The notes under the pieces: model-generated
The model's database searches: none
The model's input: only the letters and a program-made list of their open reading frames with translations
What the model was told of the DNA's origin: nothing
Translations under genes and position numbers: made by a program
Source: Diphasiastrum complanatum
Lineage: Eukaryota > Streptophyta > Lycopodiopsida > Lycopodiales > Lycopodiaceae
Assembly (NCBI GenBank): GCA_029204225.1
Contig: CM055100.1
Location: 33,321,645-33,385,644 of the forward strand
DNA: 64,000 bases
Direction: 5' to 3'
Part shown: piece by piece, positions 1 to 11,335 of the stretch
Layout of the letters: each line of letters opens with the position of its first letter
How positions within the stretch are numbered: the stretch's first letter is position 1

Positions 1-1030
1 TTGAGATAGGCCAGAGAATTGAGTACCCTTCCACTCCTGCAGAAGACAGACAGAAATCGCGTACAAGAAGGGTTTCAATGGCGATCTTCTATAGACTCTG
101 GATGACTGATCTACACAATAACAGAATGCTCCAACTGCTGATGAATGCTTCTCAAAGAGGTAGTTATTTAGTAGCGACCACCTCCTAAGAGAGCAAACAG
201 CCAAAGGACAAAAAGGGATGCAAAACACCAAAAGTGTGTTTTCGCATAGAGAGTCGGAAGGCCAAATCATGAAGAGGTCGTAGCGTCGGGGGGCTCTGCT
301 CCCCAAACCCCCCAGGACTTCCTGCTATGCAATCTAGCCATCTCCTAACCATCATGGTCTCACAGTAGACCCCATACTAACAACCGTGCTCAATAATGGC
401 TTCTCCTCATAACAGGGGCCTTACAGATTTGAGCATGCTCTTGGCAGCAGAAACTCTTCTATGCATACACACACTCTTAAAAAAAAATCTCTCTATTATG
501 ACCACAAGCCTTATCTAGAAACTGGGATCTTGACTGCAACTTTGCTTCTTTGCTGCACCTTGTTGAAAGAGGAGCTTCGATTTGCATCAATTTTCTCGGT
601 ATGGCTTCGGAGATGGCGTGCCCAGCTGGGAAGAAAGAGACTCAGTTGTCGATCGTGCTAGACAAGTACACCGTGATTTAATCTTTCTACATGCATGGGG
701 AGTTCTCTTTTGTCATGTATTAAAATTAGTTTTTCATTTTCAAATGCCACAGCATGAACCATCACATCATGTGAATCATTCACAACCATTCAACTTTCTC
801 ATGTAAAACCAATTTTATAGTTTATGTGATAATGCACGTACCAAATTGTGTAGTCTATATGGCATTCAGGTATCAAACCATCACTTTCATGAACAATATC
901 CACTTTTAAAATAGAAATTTTTATTTTTGTAGATATGTTACAGGTTTGATAGGTTGAAAAGTTCAAATTATAAAATAGAAGAGATAATTTGACACATTTG
1001 AGAATCAAATTTTGAGTAAAAATATTATTA
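1..1030. other. Unassigned AT-rich DNA
   Basis: No protein family, RNA gene or repeat boundary could be recognised. Short ORFs at 461-806 have no codon structure or motif to support them. A G/C-run segment near 285-315 (GGGGGGCTCTGCTCCCC) resembles text often seen inside plant LTR retroelements, but no LTR pair, primer site or duplication was found to support such a call. Confidence 0.4.
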
Positions 1031-1034
1031 AATG

Positions 1035-1199
1035 ATATGTTTTGTAGCCTCCAAACATAGCATGTCGACGTGCTGAGTGAAATAGCTAGAATTTTATTTT
1101 TGTAGCCTTCAAAGACAGCACGTCGACGTGCTAAATAAAATAGAAAAATTTTATTTGCATCCTCCAAAAATAGCATGCCGACATGCTAGGCGATTCAAC

Positions 1200-1255
<56 letters not shown>

Positions 1256-1400
1256 ACCACCATGCTAAGTGAAATAGGAAAAAAAAAAAAGTGTAGCCTT
1301 TAAAGATAGCATGCCAGTGTACTAGGCAATTCAGCCACAAAAAAAACAAAAACAAAATTCTAGCATGCCAGCTTGCATCTTTGGAGGCTAAAAAGAATTT
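1035..1400. repeat. Tandem repeat with palindromic core, about 56-58 bp period
   Basis: Units contain a stretch like GTAGCCTTCAAAGA followed by a 16-bp palindromic core and then an A/T-rich tail. Cores lie at 1059-1074, 1117-1132 (AGCACGTCGACGTGCT, a perfect palindrome), 1172-1187 and, more decayed, 1308-1323; a half core is at about 1361. An (AG)n run interrupts the array between the third and fourth units. No coding potential is supported. Confidence 0.7.
1203..1253. repeat. (AG)n microsatellite
   Basis: About 25 uninterrupted AG dinucleotides inside the palindromic tandem array. Confidence 0.97.
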
Positions 1401-1815
1401 AATTTAATATATTTCTTAGTTTAGGATTTTGTTATGGGATTTTTAACTATCTACCAAACCACAATTGTTAATAATAAACATTCCAATAGTTGCATACAAA
1501 AAGTAACACACCATGTGCTATCTTCTTGTTGAATCATGGCAAAAAAGAAACTCACAAAACTCATGAAAAATTTAATCACAAAATGACAAGGCCCCTTAGG
1601 TGACATGGTGACATGGCAATTCTCTTGAAAACATGTTTACCCTCTATGTTGTGCTTTATGATGACCAATCTGGTGCACTGTAGCTCAAGATATCATTGTT
1701 GGAAGTTTGGCCATTTTCTATGCAAAAGTTGTTTATTTTGATTTGTTTTGATGCATGTCATTTTTACAAGCCAGTAGGGTTTTGTACTTTCTAAAATTTA
1801 TCTCATGGTGATTCT

Positions 1816-2393
1816 TTCGAAAATATGGCAAAATCTAGCTTTGTTATTTTGCAATTCTTGTTTGTGAGAAAAACTCACACGTGTGGAAAATAGACAAAAA
1901 TATTTTAGTTATGTTGAGTTAGGGGTACTCAAGTTTTTAGTAGAGATCCAGCCAAGTGTTTGATGTTGATTAGGCCATTTTTGGCATTAGAGGCAATATA
2001 GGCAAGTACACATGGCAAGTTGTGATTAAAGCAAAAGTAGGTTGTGATGTAGCTCGAGCCAAGTTAGGGCTTATGACATTTGTCAAGTTTAGGTTTGGTG
2101 TGTGACATGTCTCCATGTGTTGGCATGAGAGTTAGTGACCAATAAAAGCTAGAATCTATCAAAATGGTCCAATCAAGATTAAGAGCTCATATGTCACTCA
2201 ACCAATAAATAGGATTTTGAGGAGGAAAAGGGGGGTCCAATGATGTTTCACTCCCCTCTACCTTGACTAGCTACATATAAGAGCATCAATCCATTTGTAT
2301 TGGAGTTTTTGGAGTTATGAGATTTCTACACTATTTTGAGTCAAATTGGTTTTCTCTCTCTACTTGAGTTTTCTTGATTGGATTCTCTTGGAT
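1816..2393 (+). repeat. Left arm of a large inverted repeat, copia-LTR-like
   Basis: This arm is the reverse complement, with moderate divergence, of 2921-3418. Shared landmarks in the same order are GGCAAAATCTAGC, the CACACGTGTG palindrome (1876-1885), GGCATGAGAGTTAGTGA and TTTTTGGAGTTATGAGA. Its start resembles the LTR start of the copia element at 5606, so both arms are probably related solo or partial LTRs in opposite orientation. Confidence 0.65.
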
Positions 2394-2920
2394 TCATGCA
2401 TAACAGTTTGTTTTTCTGTCATTTACTAGTCGTAACAGCTAATTGAAACTAAGCAACTAAGTTTTAGTAAAACTTCTAATAATGGCGTTCAATAGTTGAT
2501 GTTGTATGCTTTGCATGCTAGTAAAATAATGGATTAGTGACTGTAGGAATTAGGCTATCGATTAATCGATTTCTGATTACTTTTAGGACTATCAATTCTT
2601 CGTCGAAAATTTTGATTTACGAGAAAAACATTATTTTTTCTCGGAGTTCGTAATTTTAGTTTTTCGTTATCTATGAAATGAACCTAAATAGGTGAAATTG
2701 TTGACATTCACACGTGTGGGAGTGTCCAAAAGTGTGTTATTGATCTCCTAAGATGTTGTGATTTCACATAGATCACACATAGATTGAAAACCAAGAACTA
2801 TTCCATCAATCTAAGGCAAGAGCACTTTTCTACATGCATAAATCAACCAAACAAGTACATTCACACGTGTGGAGACTTGTACAATACAAAACTAGGTATG
2901 AAAATGCCTTACCTCTCAGG

Positions 2921-3418
2921 TAGAGAGAGAATCCACAATCAAGAAAACTCAAGTAGGAGAGAAAACCAATTTGACCCAAAATAGTGTAGAAGTCTCATAA
3001 CTCCAAAAACTTGCATAGAATGGATGTAAACCACATATAAGTAGTAATCTAATGTGAAGGGGTGTGAAACATGATTGGACCCCTTCTTTTCCTCCTCTAA
3101 ATCCTATTGGTTGAGTGACATATGAGCCCTCAATCTTGATTGGACCATTTAGATAGATTCTAACATTTTGATTGCTCACTAACTCTCATGCCAACACATA
3201 GTTATGAGTCAGTCACCAAATCTCAATTTGACACATGTAAGCAGCCTCACCTAACTCGAGCTACATTACTTTCTACTTTTGGCCAAATCAAACCTTTACA
3301 TGCGTACTTGCCTATTTTACCTCTTATTTTCCAAACATGGGAGCATGCTCCACGTGTGAATTTTTCTCACAAACAAGAATTGCAAAATAACAAAGCTAGA
3401 TTTTGCCAATTTTTCACA
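2921..3418 (-). repeat. Right arm of the inverted repeat, copia-LTR-like
   Basis: Read on the minus strand it starts TGTGAAAAATTGGCAAAATC at 3418, closely matching the LTR start of the copia element at 5606. It pairs with the left arm at 1816-2393. The roughly 530-bp spacer holds two more CACACGTGTG palindromes (2709-2718 and 2872-2881). No PBS, PPT or target duplication was found, so an intact element is not supported. Confidence 0.65.
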
Positions 3419-3699
3419 GAAATGTCCTTACTAAGGATTACGCTCAATCTCATTTGGTCACAATATTTTCATTGAAGTTAAGAATAGAAATATTTGTAAA
3501 CTAAATTAAACTATTTTCTAGATGTTGATAATTTAAAATGACTGAAGAAACTACAAATTTGACTGTACCTTCGTACATACAGATTTGCCAACGATTTTCA
3601 AAATAATTAATGGAGGTTTTGATGAACCAAGTGTAACTTTTTTCTTCTCCAAATCTCGAATTCTAGCTTGAGACCTACTTACAAGAGAAGAAGGAGAAA

Positions 3700-4785
3700 A
3701 AACCTATAGTGGTTGAAGATTAGCTTGTAAAATGGAGCAGTTACTTAATCTACACAGAGTTCCCGATGAGAAAAAGATTGACAGTGTAGCTTGGTTCTTC
3801 ATGGCAAAGCATCATCTTGGTGGTGAGATCTAATGGTCAAACCCACCACTTGGGATGCATTTTCAAAAAATTTCCAAAAACCATTCATCATTGCTAATGA
3901 TGCAGATTATTACCAATAATTCTTAAATTGGGAAATGGATAATAAAAATTTAGACTCTTATATCCAAGAATTTATGGATCTCTAAAATCGAGTTCCATCA
4001 TTCAATATGGCAGTTTGTTCCTAGGATTGCCTGTCAATTTTTAGAACAAGTGCAAAAGAAATGTGCTTCAGAATGCTTGTCCAATAGCGAAGCATATGAT
4101 TCCATGGTTGTGACGTCCAGGAAGCAATTTCAATAAATTTTGACTGCCCTGAAACCAAGAAGGAGAAACAGCGAGATTCAGATCGAGCTCTGAATACTTT
4201 AACGAATTGAAACAAATGGCATCGGAACCGTTAAAGAAAAAAACTTATGTTCTAGATCAAGACTGAAAAGGCAAATCTTTGCTATATTTGCAACAAGTCG
4301 GATCATATGATAAAATTTTGTTCGAAAAGAAGGAAATTGTGGCACAAATGATCGAGATCATTGGTGGAAAAGGTAAAACTTTGAAAATTAACCTATGTAA
4401 TTGTGAGTGTGAATGTTCTTTTAGTACAACTTATTTCTTGTCTACCAATTTATTTCGTTTAAAGGGACTACAAAGGACCAAGAAGTTAGCATTTTATTAG
4501 ACAATGGTTCAACTCAAAAACTCAGTTTGACGCTTGAAGCTAACAATCATAGATACAGAGTTTATCTAGCTTCAGGAGTTGAGTTGAAAACTTGGGACTT
4601 TAAATTGTCAAATTTCCTAATCATGATTCAAGATCATAGAGCATTAGTTAACGTTCATGATTTAGACCTTGCACATACTGATTTAATTTTTGGGTATGAG
4701 TGTTTACTAAATCATTTTTTATGGGAATTAATTTTGAGAAGCATGTTTTCACTGTCAAGGAAAGAGTTTGAGATGTAGGTTGACA
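3700..4785 (+). pseudogene. Ty3-gypsy gag-protease remnant
   Basis: Translation in shifting frames gives a decayed gag and aspartic protease. About 3730-3830 reads like gag (LLNLHRVPDEKKI), matching the LHNVPKDQR region of the better-preserved gypsy gag at 53600. About 4020-4130 matches the end of that gag (NxCKRN, then EAYDSMVVTSRK). About 4480-4530 holds a protease-like LLDNGST, where D-S-G would be expected. About 4660-4770 reads like the end of the protease domain (DLDLAHTDLIFGYECL). Many stops and frameshifts make it non-functional. It belongs to the same gypsy lineage as the element at 51.2-54.5 kb. Confidence 0.75.
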
Positions 4786-4799
4786 GGGAGGTCGTCTGA

Positions 4800-5400
4800 C
4801 AAAGGGAGGGAAGGGATGGTAAGCAAAGAGATATGACTGGCCCAATTGCCTGCATTGGAAAGGTAGAACCTATCTAGCCTGGTTAAGGCGTAAAAGGAAG
4901 AGGAGTGGCCGTTGGTCTAGGTATGGAGACGAGGGGAATCACATAGTGAAAGGGCATAAGAGCATAAAAGACCATCCATCATACAATCCCGCCTTGTCTT
5001 TCAGCGTAAGAGATGTGATCTGGTCCATCAAGAGGATGAAGATACATATTAAAGTCTCATGTGAGAACCGAGGGGAGAGGATTGGGAGGGGAGATGGAGT
5101 TCCAGAGGTTGATGCGAGGGAGGGGAGAGTTTGGAGCATAGATGTTAAGAATGTTGAAAGAGAAGCCATATTTAGATATAGATTGGACGTTGACACGACC
5201 ACCTGGAAGAGAGTGGTGGGAGGCAAGCTTCCAGTCTCTGGAGACTAGGGTAACTAGACCACCTTGAGTACCATTCACAAGAGTGCGGGAGTAATTAAAG
5301 TTGTGAGTGAACGTTTTAGTTAATACGTCCAAAAGAAAGCCTCTCAATTTGGTTTCTTGGAGATAGACAACTAAATTGAGATGTTAGTTTTTGGTCAAAA
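4800..5400 (-). pseudogene. LINE (L1-type) endonuclease fragment
   Basis: On the minus strand the translation shows hallmarks of the apurinic-like endonuclease of plant LINEs in order: LQETKLRGF (near 5380-5350), GGLVTLVSRDWKLAS, FSFNILNIYAPNSPLPR (near 5150-5110) and, in a shifted frame, DFNMYLHPLDGPDH (near 5060-5020). The NxYAPN and DFN motifs carry active-site residues in this family. No reverse transcriptase, poly(A) tail or target duplication is visible, so this is a short internal piece. Confidence 0.72.
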
Positions 5401-5605
5401 TTCTACCCAACTATATAAGTGGCCATGGTACTCATTTGCATCCATATATGACAAAAACATTGTGGAATGTGATACTTCATTTGTGAACTATAGGTGCCAA
5501 TGCATGCACCCATATGTTGAATTTAGCTCTTAGAGATTGGCTAATCATTGAAAGATTTTTCCATGTTTTTGGAAACACCAATAAAATTTGATAACCTCTC
5601 TTTTG

Positions 5606-6306
5606 TGTGAAGAATTGCCAAAAATTGGCAAATCTAGCTTGATCAAAAACCATGTAGAATAGTGTAAATTGTGTACACAAGTGGGTCCCACACATGTGCG
5701 GCCATGATGCCACATGGGAAACCCATCCTAATGTAGGTTAGGTCAAGTCAAGAGAGTTGGTCATGTCGATTTGGTGGTCATCCCTACTTTATAGGACCTA
5801 CACCTAAGTTTAAGGTGAAAATTTGACCAACTAGCTACCTACCAAGCATAACTCTAGGAAATAGACTAGGGTTTCATTTTAGGTCAAGGAGAGTGACTTC
5901 ACTTCCTTATTACATGCTGGAAATCCACCTAACTTCAAGAAGGAAGTCGAATTTGCTATGTATTCCCTCTCTCCATAGTGAGAAGATAGAAAATTTTTGG
6001 AGCTCATTGGCAATCTCAAGCTAGTTCACTATGTACATTGAGTTTTTGTGATCCAAATGAAACCAAATCAATTTCCACTTGTTTCTCAGGTTGAAGGCCG
6101 TACTACAGCCTGTAGTACACACGTGTGGTCTCGGATTTCAATGTTTATCAATGCTTTTGATTGTTAATGCTTGTTGTTTGTCAAATTGCCAATCTAGATC
6201 AACTTTTTTGTGTCTAGTTTTTTGATAGATTGTTAAGCGAGCATCCAATCACTCTTGTGGATCTTTTGTAGATCCATTTATGGTCCTAAAGTACAGTACT
6301 TTCACA
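5606..6306 (+). repeat. Element A 5' LTR
   Basis: It begins TGTGAAGAATTGCC and ends TTTCACA, directly before the PBS. Near 6099-6127 it carries GGCCGTAC, a short inverted repeat GTACTACAG/CTGTAGTAC and the palindrome CACACGTGTG (6118-6127), a module also seen in other copia LTRs of this window. Confidence 0.95.
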
Positions 6307-6318
6307 TGGTATCAGATC
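6307..6318 (+). other. Element A primer-binding site (tRNA-iMet type)
   Basis: TGGTATCAGATC starts immediately after the 5' LTR. Its first ten bases match the usual plant copia site TGGTATCAGAGC, complementary to the 3' end of initiator methionine tRNA. Confidence 0.85.
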
Positions 6319-6772
6319 CAAGTACAAGAGCATAAGCCATTGATCTAATGCAAATCCATTTTTCGCAAGTTTTGGTGCTAAAAACTAGTATTGAGAGGGC
6401 AAGCTAGAATCTTGATTTTGGTGAGGAGATTTGATCCCAAACTTTGTAGGGGTTCAAATCCATACTGTCCACATGTGTGGGCACCTCTGAACCTGCATTT
6501 AATGCATGGTATTCATTTGATCCAAAAAAATTCAATTTGTGAGCTGTTGGTGTAATTTTTGGTGGAGATCCTAGGATAATCTACCAAGATCATTTGCCAT
6601 TGATTAGATTTGAATTTGTTTCATGGAATATTTCATCTTATCTTCATTCCAGCTTTGTGAGGGAGTGATAGAACTGTGATAATAAGTCCATTTGTTGGAT
6701 TAGAAATCAAATTTGAGTGAAACACTGCAAGTGTGAGACCTTTGTGAGTTTCAAGTCAATCAAATCTATTTC

Positions 6773-8236
6773 TTGTTTGTAGAAGTCACTAGTAAGATGG
6801 GATCTGCTGGAGCATACCTTCTAGAAGCTAGTGAGAGGTTGAATTCTACAAATTATGCTATTTGGAAGGTTAAAATGGAGTCACTCTTAGTGCTCCAAGA
6901 CCTTTATGAGTTCTTGATTGAAGATGAAGATGAACCTCTAGGTGCACAGGAGTTAGCTAGATACAAGAAGAGATCTAGGCTTGCACTTCATTGTGTGAAG
7001 ATGAATGTGAGCAATGATATGTTGAGAGAAGTATCAGCTTGTACTAATGCTAAAGAGGCTTGGGAGTCTTTAAAATCAATCTATGAGTCTAGCAACACTT
7101 CTAGAGTTCTTATGCTTAGAAATCAAATTTTGCAAAGCATGAGGAGAAGTGAGGAGAGTGCACAGGATTATGTACTCAGAATCAAGTCTCTAAATAGGGA
7201 GTTGGCTTCCATTGGAGAGAAGATTCATGATGGAGAGCTTGTACAAATTGTCCTTAATGGTCTAGGAGATGACTTTGCAAATTTGGTCCAAAGTTTTGCC
7301 ATCCAAGACACTTTGCCAACTATAGAAAAACTTCACAGTGTATTAGTGGCTGAAGAGTGTAGGATGATCCATGCAAAATCTAGGATGAGTTCCTTGTCTT
7401 TGCAAGATGGTGATGAGAAAGCCAATTTCTCATTCAAGGGCAAAAAGAAGACCAATGGAAAGAAGAAGCATCCAAAGGAGGCCAAAGAAGAGGATGATGC
7501 ATCAAGTTCAAAGGACAAGTCAAAGCAAAAATGCTTCTTTTGTGGAAAGAAGGGGCATTATGCATCTGAATGCTACAAGAGGCTAAGAGCACAAGTGGAG
7601 GAGGACAAACAAGGAAACCTTGCAAAGGAGGAGGAGGAGGATGAAGTAGATGTATTCTTGATGGCATCTACATCCTCACCAACAAGCAATAGCAATTCAA
7701 GGGACAATTGGTGGATCGACAGTGGGGCTAGCTCCCACATGTCTTGTGAAAAGGACTTTTTCTCAACCTTACACTCTTTCAATGATGCTAAAAAGTTTGT
7801 CTTTACTGCAAATGATGAAGAGTGTAGGATAGATGGTGTTGGCACCATCTCTTTGTGTCTAGAATCCTCAAAATGCATGGATCTAGAAAATGTCCTTTAT
7901 GTACCATCAATCACCAAGAATATGCTTAGTGTTGGTCTACTCTTAGAAAGTGGTTTGGATGTCCACTTTAAGCATGGTGTTTGCTTCATCTTGAATAATG
8001 ATGTTTGCATTGCAAAGGGATTTAAACATGGAAGATTGTTTAAGTTGGAAGCTAGTGTTGCTTTTAAAAGAATGAGCTTGGCAAAGGAGGAGATCACTCA
8101 AGAGGAGATCTTGGCAAAGTGTGATCTTGCTTGCATTGAGGAGGAGCATCAAAAGGAGGAAGATCTTGAGGATCAGCCTCAAAGCATTAGAGTTCCAAGG
8201 GAGTCCTTAATGACAATGTCCAAGTCATCAAATTGA
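6773..8236 (+). CDS. Element A Gag polyprotein with protease motif
   Basis: An open frame of 487 codons from 6773; an in-frame ATG at 6797 (MGSAGAYLLEAS) is an equally likely start. The N-terminal half is the copia Gag capsid-like region, beginning LNSTNYAIWKVKMESLL. It is followed by a lysine-rich stretch and a CCHC zinc knuckle at about residues 254-267 (CFFCGKKGHYASEC, spacing CX2CX4HX4C), which binds RNA. Downstream, at about residues 313-323, lies WWIDSGASSHM, the D-S-G active site of the copia aspartic protease. The frame stops at 8236, before any integrase core. An intact gag beside a ruined pol fits a Gag-only non-autonomous copia element. Confidence 0.88.
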   Translation: MFVEVTSKMGSAGAYLLEASERLNSTNYAIWKVKMESLLVLQDLYEFLIEDEDEPLGAQELARYKKRSRLALHCVKMNVSNDMLREVSACTNAKEAWESLKSIYESSNTSRVLMLRNQILQSMRRSEESAQDYVLRIKSLNRELASIGEKIHDGELVQIVLNGLGDDFANLVQSFAIQDTLPTIEKLHSVLVAEECRMIHAKSRMSSLSLQDGDEKANFSFKGKKKTNGKKKHPKEAKEEDDASSSKDKSKQKCFFCGKKGHYASECYKRLRAQVEEDKQGNLAKEEEEDEVDVFLMASTSSPTSNSNSRDNWWIDSGASSHMSCEKDFFSTLHSFNDAKKFVFTANDEECRIDGVGTISLCLESSKCMDLENVLYVPSITKNMLSVGLLLESGLDVHFKHGVCFILNNDVCIAKGFKHGRLFKLEASVAFKRMSLAKEEITQEEILAKCDLACIEEEHQKEEDLEDQPQSIRVPRESLMTMSKSSN

Positions 8237-9110
8237 ATGCAAATTGTCCACTCAAATGTGCATCTTGCAAGGGTGGTGAGCATTGGAAAGTCTACTATCT
8301 TTGAATACTTTTTGGAAAGTATTAGTAGACATGAGGTGACTTGTTTCTTACCTTTAAGATTCATGGTGTTTATTACTTTGTATGACAAGACAATGAAATG
8401 GGATGTTTTGAAATCTACATTTGTTGTTGATAAAGCAATTTCATTGGATAACTATTTTTGTAATAGTTTGAATAGTGTCATAAAAGATGAAACATCATTT
8501 GTATTGGAAATCTTTGGGTCCACATGCTTTGAGCATGATCATTCCAATGTAAGGACCAAAGATTATCCTATTTCAATGATAGGAATAATGGTAGCGTTTT
8601 GCTCTTCAAGTAGAGATTATAGAATCTACTTGTTTTCAACCAAAGAATTTGTCAATGGTGGAAATGTGATCTTTCAAGAGTGGAAGATTTGTAAACTTGA
8701 AGAAGAACCTTTGGATCAACACATTATTCAATTCATTGATGTTTTGGAGTCAAGTCAAGTGGAGGAGCAAGCTCAAGACCCAAGGACTCCAAGAAGAACC
8801 TTGAGTATCAAGATGGAGCCATCTAGGCTCAATCATATGGATCAAGCAAGACAAGTTGTCTTTGGCAACATTATTTATGCACTTAATATTTTAATTGATG
8901 TATCTTCAAGTGCACAAAATGCCTTGGAATCCATGGCTTGGCATGATGTTTAATTTTGAAGTGTGCTACATGTATATAGACACATTTATGGAACATCTTG
9001 TAAGGGATCCTCTAAGAGGTGGTGAAAGATCCTTCATGGACATCATTCTCTATTGGAGTCTCAAAAGTTCCTTCTTTGTGGCTGGATTTTTTAGACACTT
9101 CTAAAAGCTT
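8237..9110 (+). pseudogene. Element A remnant of integrase C-terminus and RNase H leader
   Basis: A 238-codon frame (8237-8953) still shows the copia integrase C-terminal signature (FGSTCFEHDHSNVRTKD, then SSSRDYRIYLFSTKEF), followed by the linker RTPRRTLSIKMEPSRL that precedes reverse transcriptase in intact relatives here. It then jumps at about 9025 to ERSFMDIILY, corresponding to ERSFMDITLF near the end of the RT region in the copia at 40.9 kb. The catalytic RT and RNase H between and after are missing. The integrase catalytic core is degenerate or deleted. Confidence 0.75.
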
Positions 9111-9163
9111 TCATTGATTTATCAAGAGAGTTGTAAATAGATCAAGCTAAATTTGAGGAGGAG

Positions 9164-9861
9164 TGTGAAGAATTGCCAAAAATTGGCAAATCTAGCTTGA
9201 TCAAAAACCATGTAGAATAGTGTAAATTGTGTACACAAGTGGGTCCCACACATGTGCGGCCATGATGCCACATGGGAAACCCATCCTAATGTAGGTTAGG
9301 TCAAGTCAAAGAGTTGGTCATGTCTATTTGGTGGTCATCCCTACTTTATAGGATCTACACCTAAGTTTAAGGTGAAAATTTGACCAACTAGCTACCTACC
9401 AAGCATAACTCTAGGAAATAGACTAGGGTTTCATTTTAGGTCAAGGAGAGTGAGTTCACTTCCTTATTACATGCTGGAAATCCACCTAACTTCAAGAAGG
9501 AAGTCGAATTTGCTATGTATTCCCTCTCTCCATAGTGAGAAGATAGAAAATTTTTGGAGCTCATTGGCAATCTCAAGCTAGTTCACTATGTACATTGAGT
9601 TTTTGTGATCCAAATGAAACCAAATCAATTTCTACTTGTTTCTCAGGTTGAAGGCCGTACTACAGCCTGTAGTACACACGTGTGGTCTCGGATTTCAATG
9701 TTTATCAATGCTTTTGATTGTTAATGCTTGTTGTTTGTCAAATTGCCAATCTAGATCAACTTTTTTGTGTCTAGTTTTTTGATAGATTGTTAAGCAAGCA
9801 TCCAATCAGTCTTGTGGATCTTTTGTAGATCCATTTATGGTCCTAAAGTACAGTACTCACA
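9164..9861 (+). repeat. Element A 3' LTR
   Basis: It repeats the 5' LTR almost exactly, from TGTGAAGAATTGCC to ACTCACA, preceded by the GAGGAGGAG polypurine tract and followed by the TTTTG duplication. Its CACACGTGTG palindrome is at 9675-9684. Confidence 0.95.
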
Positions 9862-9866
9862 TTTTG

Positions 9867-11296
9867 GAACTTCTTAATCAATCTAATATGTCAATAACAT
9901 AATTAGTAAGCCATTGCTCACATAGTCTAGGATAGCAAAATCTTGTATATGAACATGAAGCTAGTAACTTGCATCCTTAAAGCTTATTAGAAAGCAATTT
10001 GAAGCAGGTGGCACAAATAGAGAGTATTGTATTATATGTGTCATAATGTACTAACCTTGCTTTAAAATTTCCATGTTTAACATAGATTCATGTAGCATTT
10101 ATTTGTGCTACATGTTGCAAGTCCAAAAACTTTAACAAAGTTACGTGAAAGAACAACCACAAAAAATAAAGGACAGCAGTCACCTGGGCAAACGCACATT
10201 CAAGCTTAGACAAACAAGCAAGCCACCATAGCTATTTGCACAAACAAACACTCTTAGACCGTAAGTAAAGGCGGTAGTTAAGGAAAGCATTAAACATATT
10301 GCCATCTAGAACTAAACAAAAATAGTTATAAGATGATATTTATAAACCAGAAACATGTAAAATAACAACAACCTCCTACATCATGTAATCGGAAACATCA
10401 AACTAACACCTAAAATACCCATCCCAAGTATAACTTTAAACATAAGAATCTGCACTATCATTGTCTACAATAAAAAAAACTTGTATTTCAAAACATTGTA
10501 CAAAAAATGGCTAAATAATTTTAGCTAACTAATTGTTAGAAACAATCTACAAAACACTATGTTGCAAATCAACTAATGAGCAAAGAACAAAGACAATAAA
10601 TCTCTAAGAAAATCTAAAAGTACGGACTATCAAATAAACAAAAATATAAGCACTTATACTAACCTCAAAAACATAAAAATCTCCAAATTTAAAACAATAA
10701 TTTTTTTTTTTTAAATGTATGACTAAAATGCATAAGCACATGGAAAATTGTCTACCTTAAGAATAACTTATATTCTAAAGCAACAATAAAATTGAAAACA
10801 TTAATTTAATAAACACATGAGCACCTACAACTAGATCTACAACATAAAAAATCTTGAAGCCTAGAAATAGTGGACTAAAAACTAAATGAACTTCTATAAG
10901 GCTTATGATTTGAAACAAGAAGCTATAAAGTATTATAAAGTTGAGATTAAATTAGATGCAATTTATAGGCAGCATCACTCTCTCACTTGTGAGAGGTTTT
11001 GGCCCCACCCAATAAAAATTTTGCCACATGGCAAACAAAATCGATGTCCAATGCTTACTACAATTAGCTCTCGTTAACCCTATTAAGTCTACTTATATAT
11101 TTGGCCTGTTATCCTTATTCAAGGCACGTTGAGGGGTCTAAAGAGAGAACCACCTTCATTCTTAAGTCTAATGGTTCGTTTTGGGTCCAACAAAGGTTAC
11201 AATGGATATTAATATGCACTTCTAGGCACTTACGTATTAAAACCACATGACACTCTCACTAGTTGACTAATTTTTCATGCTAAAAAATAAAGACAC
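9867..11296. other. AT-rich intergenic DNA
   Basis: No gene, repeat boundary or conserved motif is evident. The sequence is rich in A/T homopolymers. The 63-codon ORF at 10886-11077 has no recognisable content and is treated as chance. Confidence 0.5.
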
Positions 11297-11335
11297 TTGT
11301 CTTATATTTTTGAACTCCAAATATGTAATGTTAAG

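Larger units (their letters stand above)
5606..9861 (+). mobile_element. Element A: non-autonomous Ty1-copia retrotransposon with TTTTG TSD
   Basis: A structurally complete LTR element of 4256 bp. LTRs are 5606-6306 and 9164-9861, the 5-bp target duplication TTTTG lies at 5601-5605 and 9862-9866, the PBS abuts the 5' LTR at 6307, and the polypurine tract GAGGAGGAG sits at 9155-9163. By eye the LTRs differ at about 7-8 substitutions and 2 small indels in 700 bp, indicating recent insertion. The gag frame is open but pol is reduced: no reverse transcriptase YVDD box and no RNase H can be found. It must have been mobilised by proteins supplied elsewhere. Confidence 0.95.

Noticed and set aside
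7333-8182. Overlapping antisense frames of 60-100 codons over element A gag
   Set aside because: They mirror the real gag frame, have no motif, and their serine/leucine bias comes from the antisense of lysine/glutamate codons.
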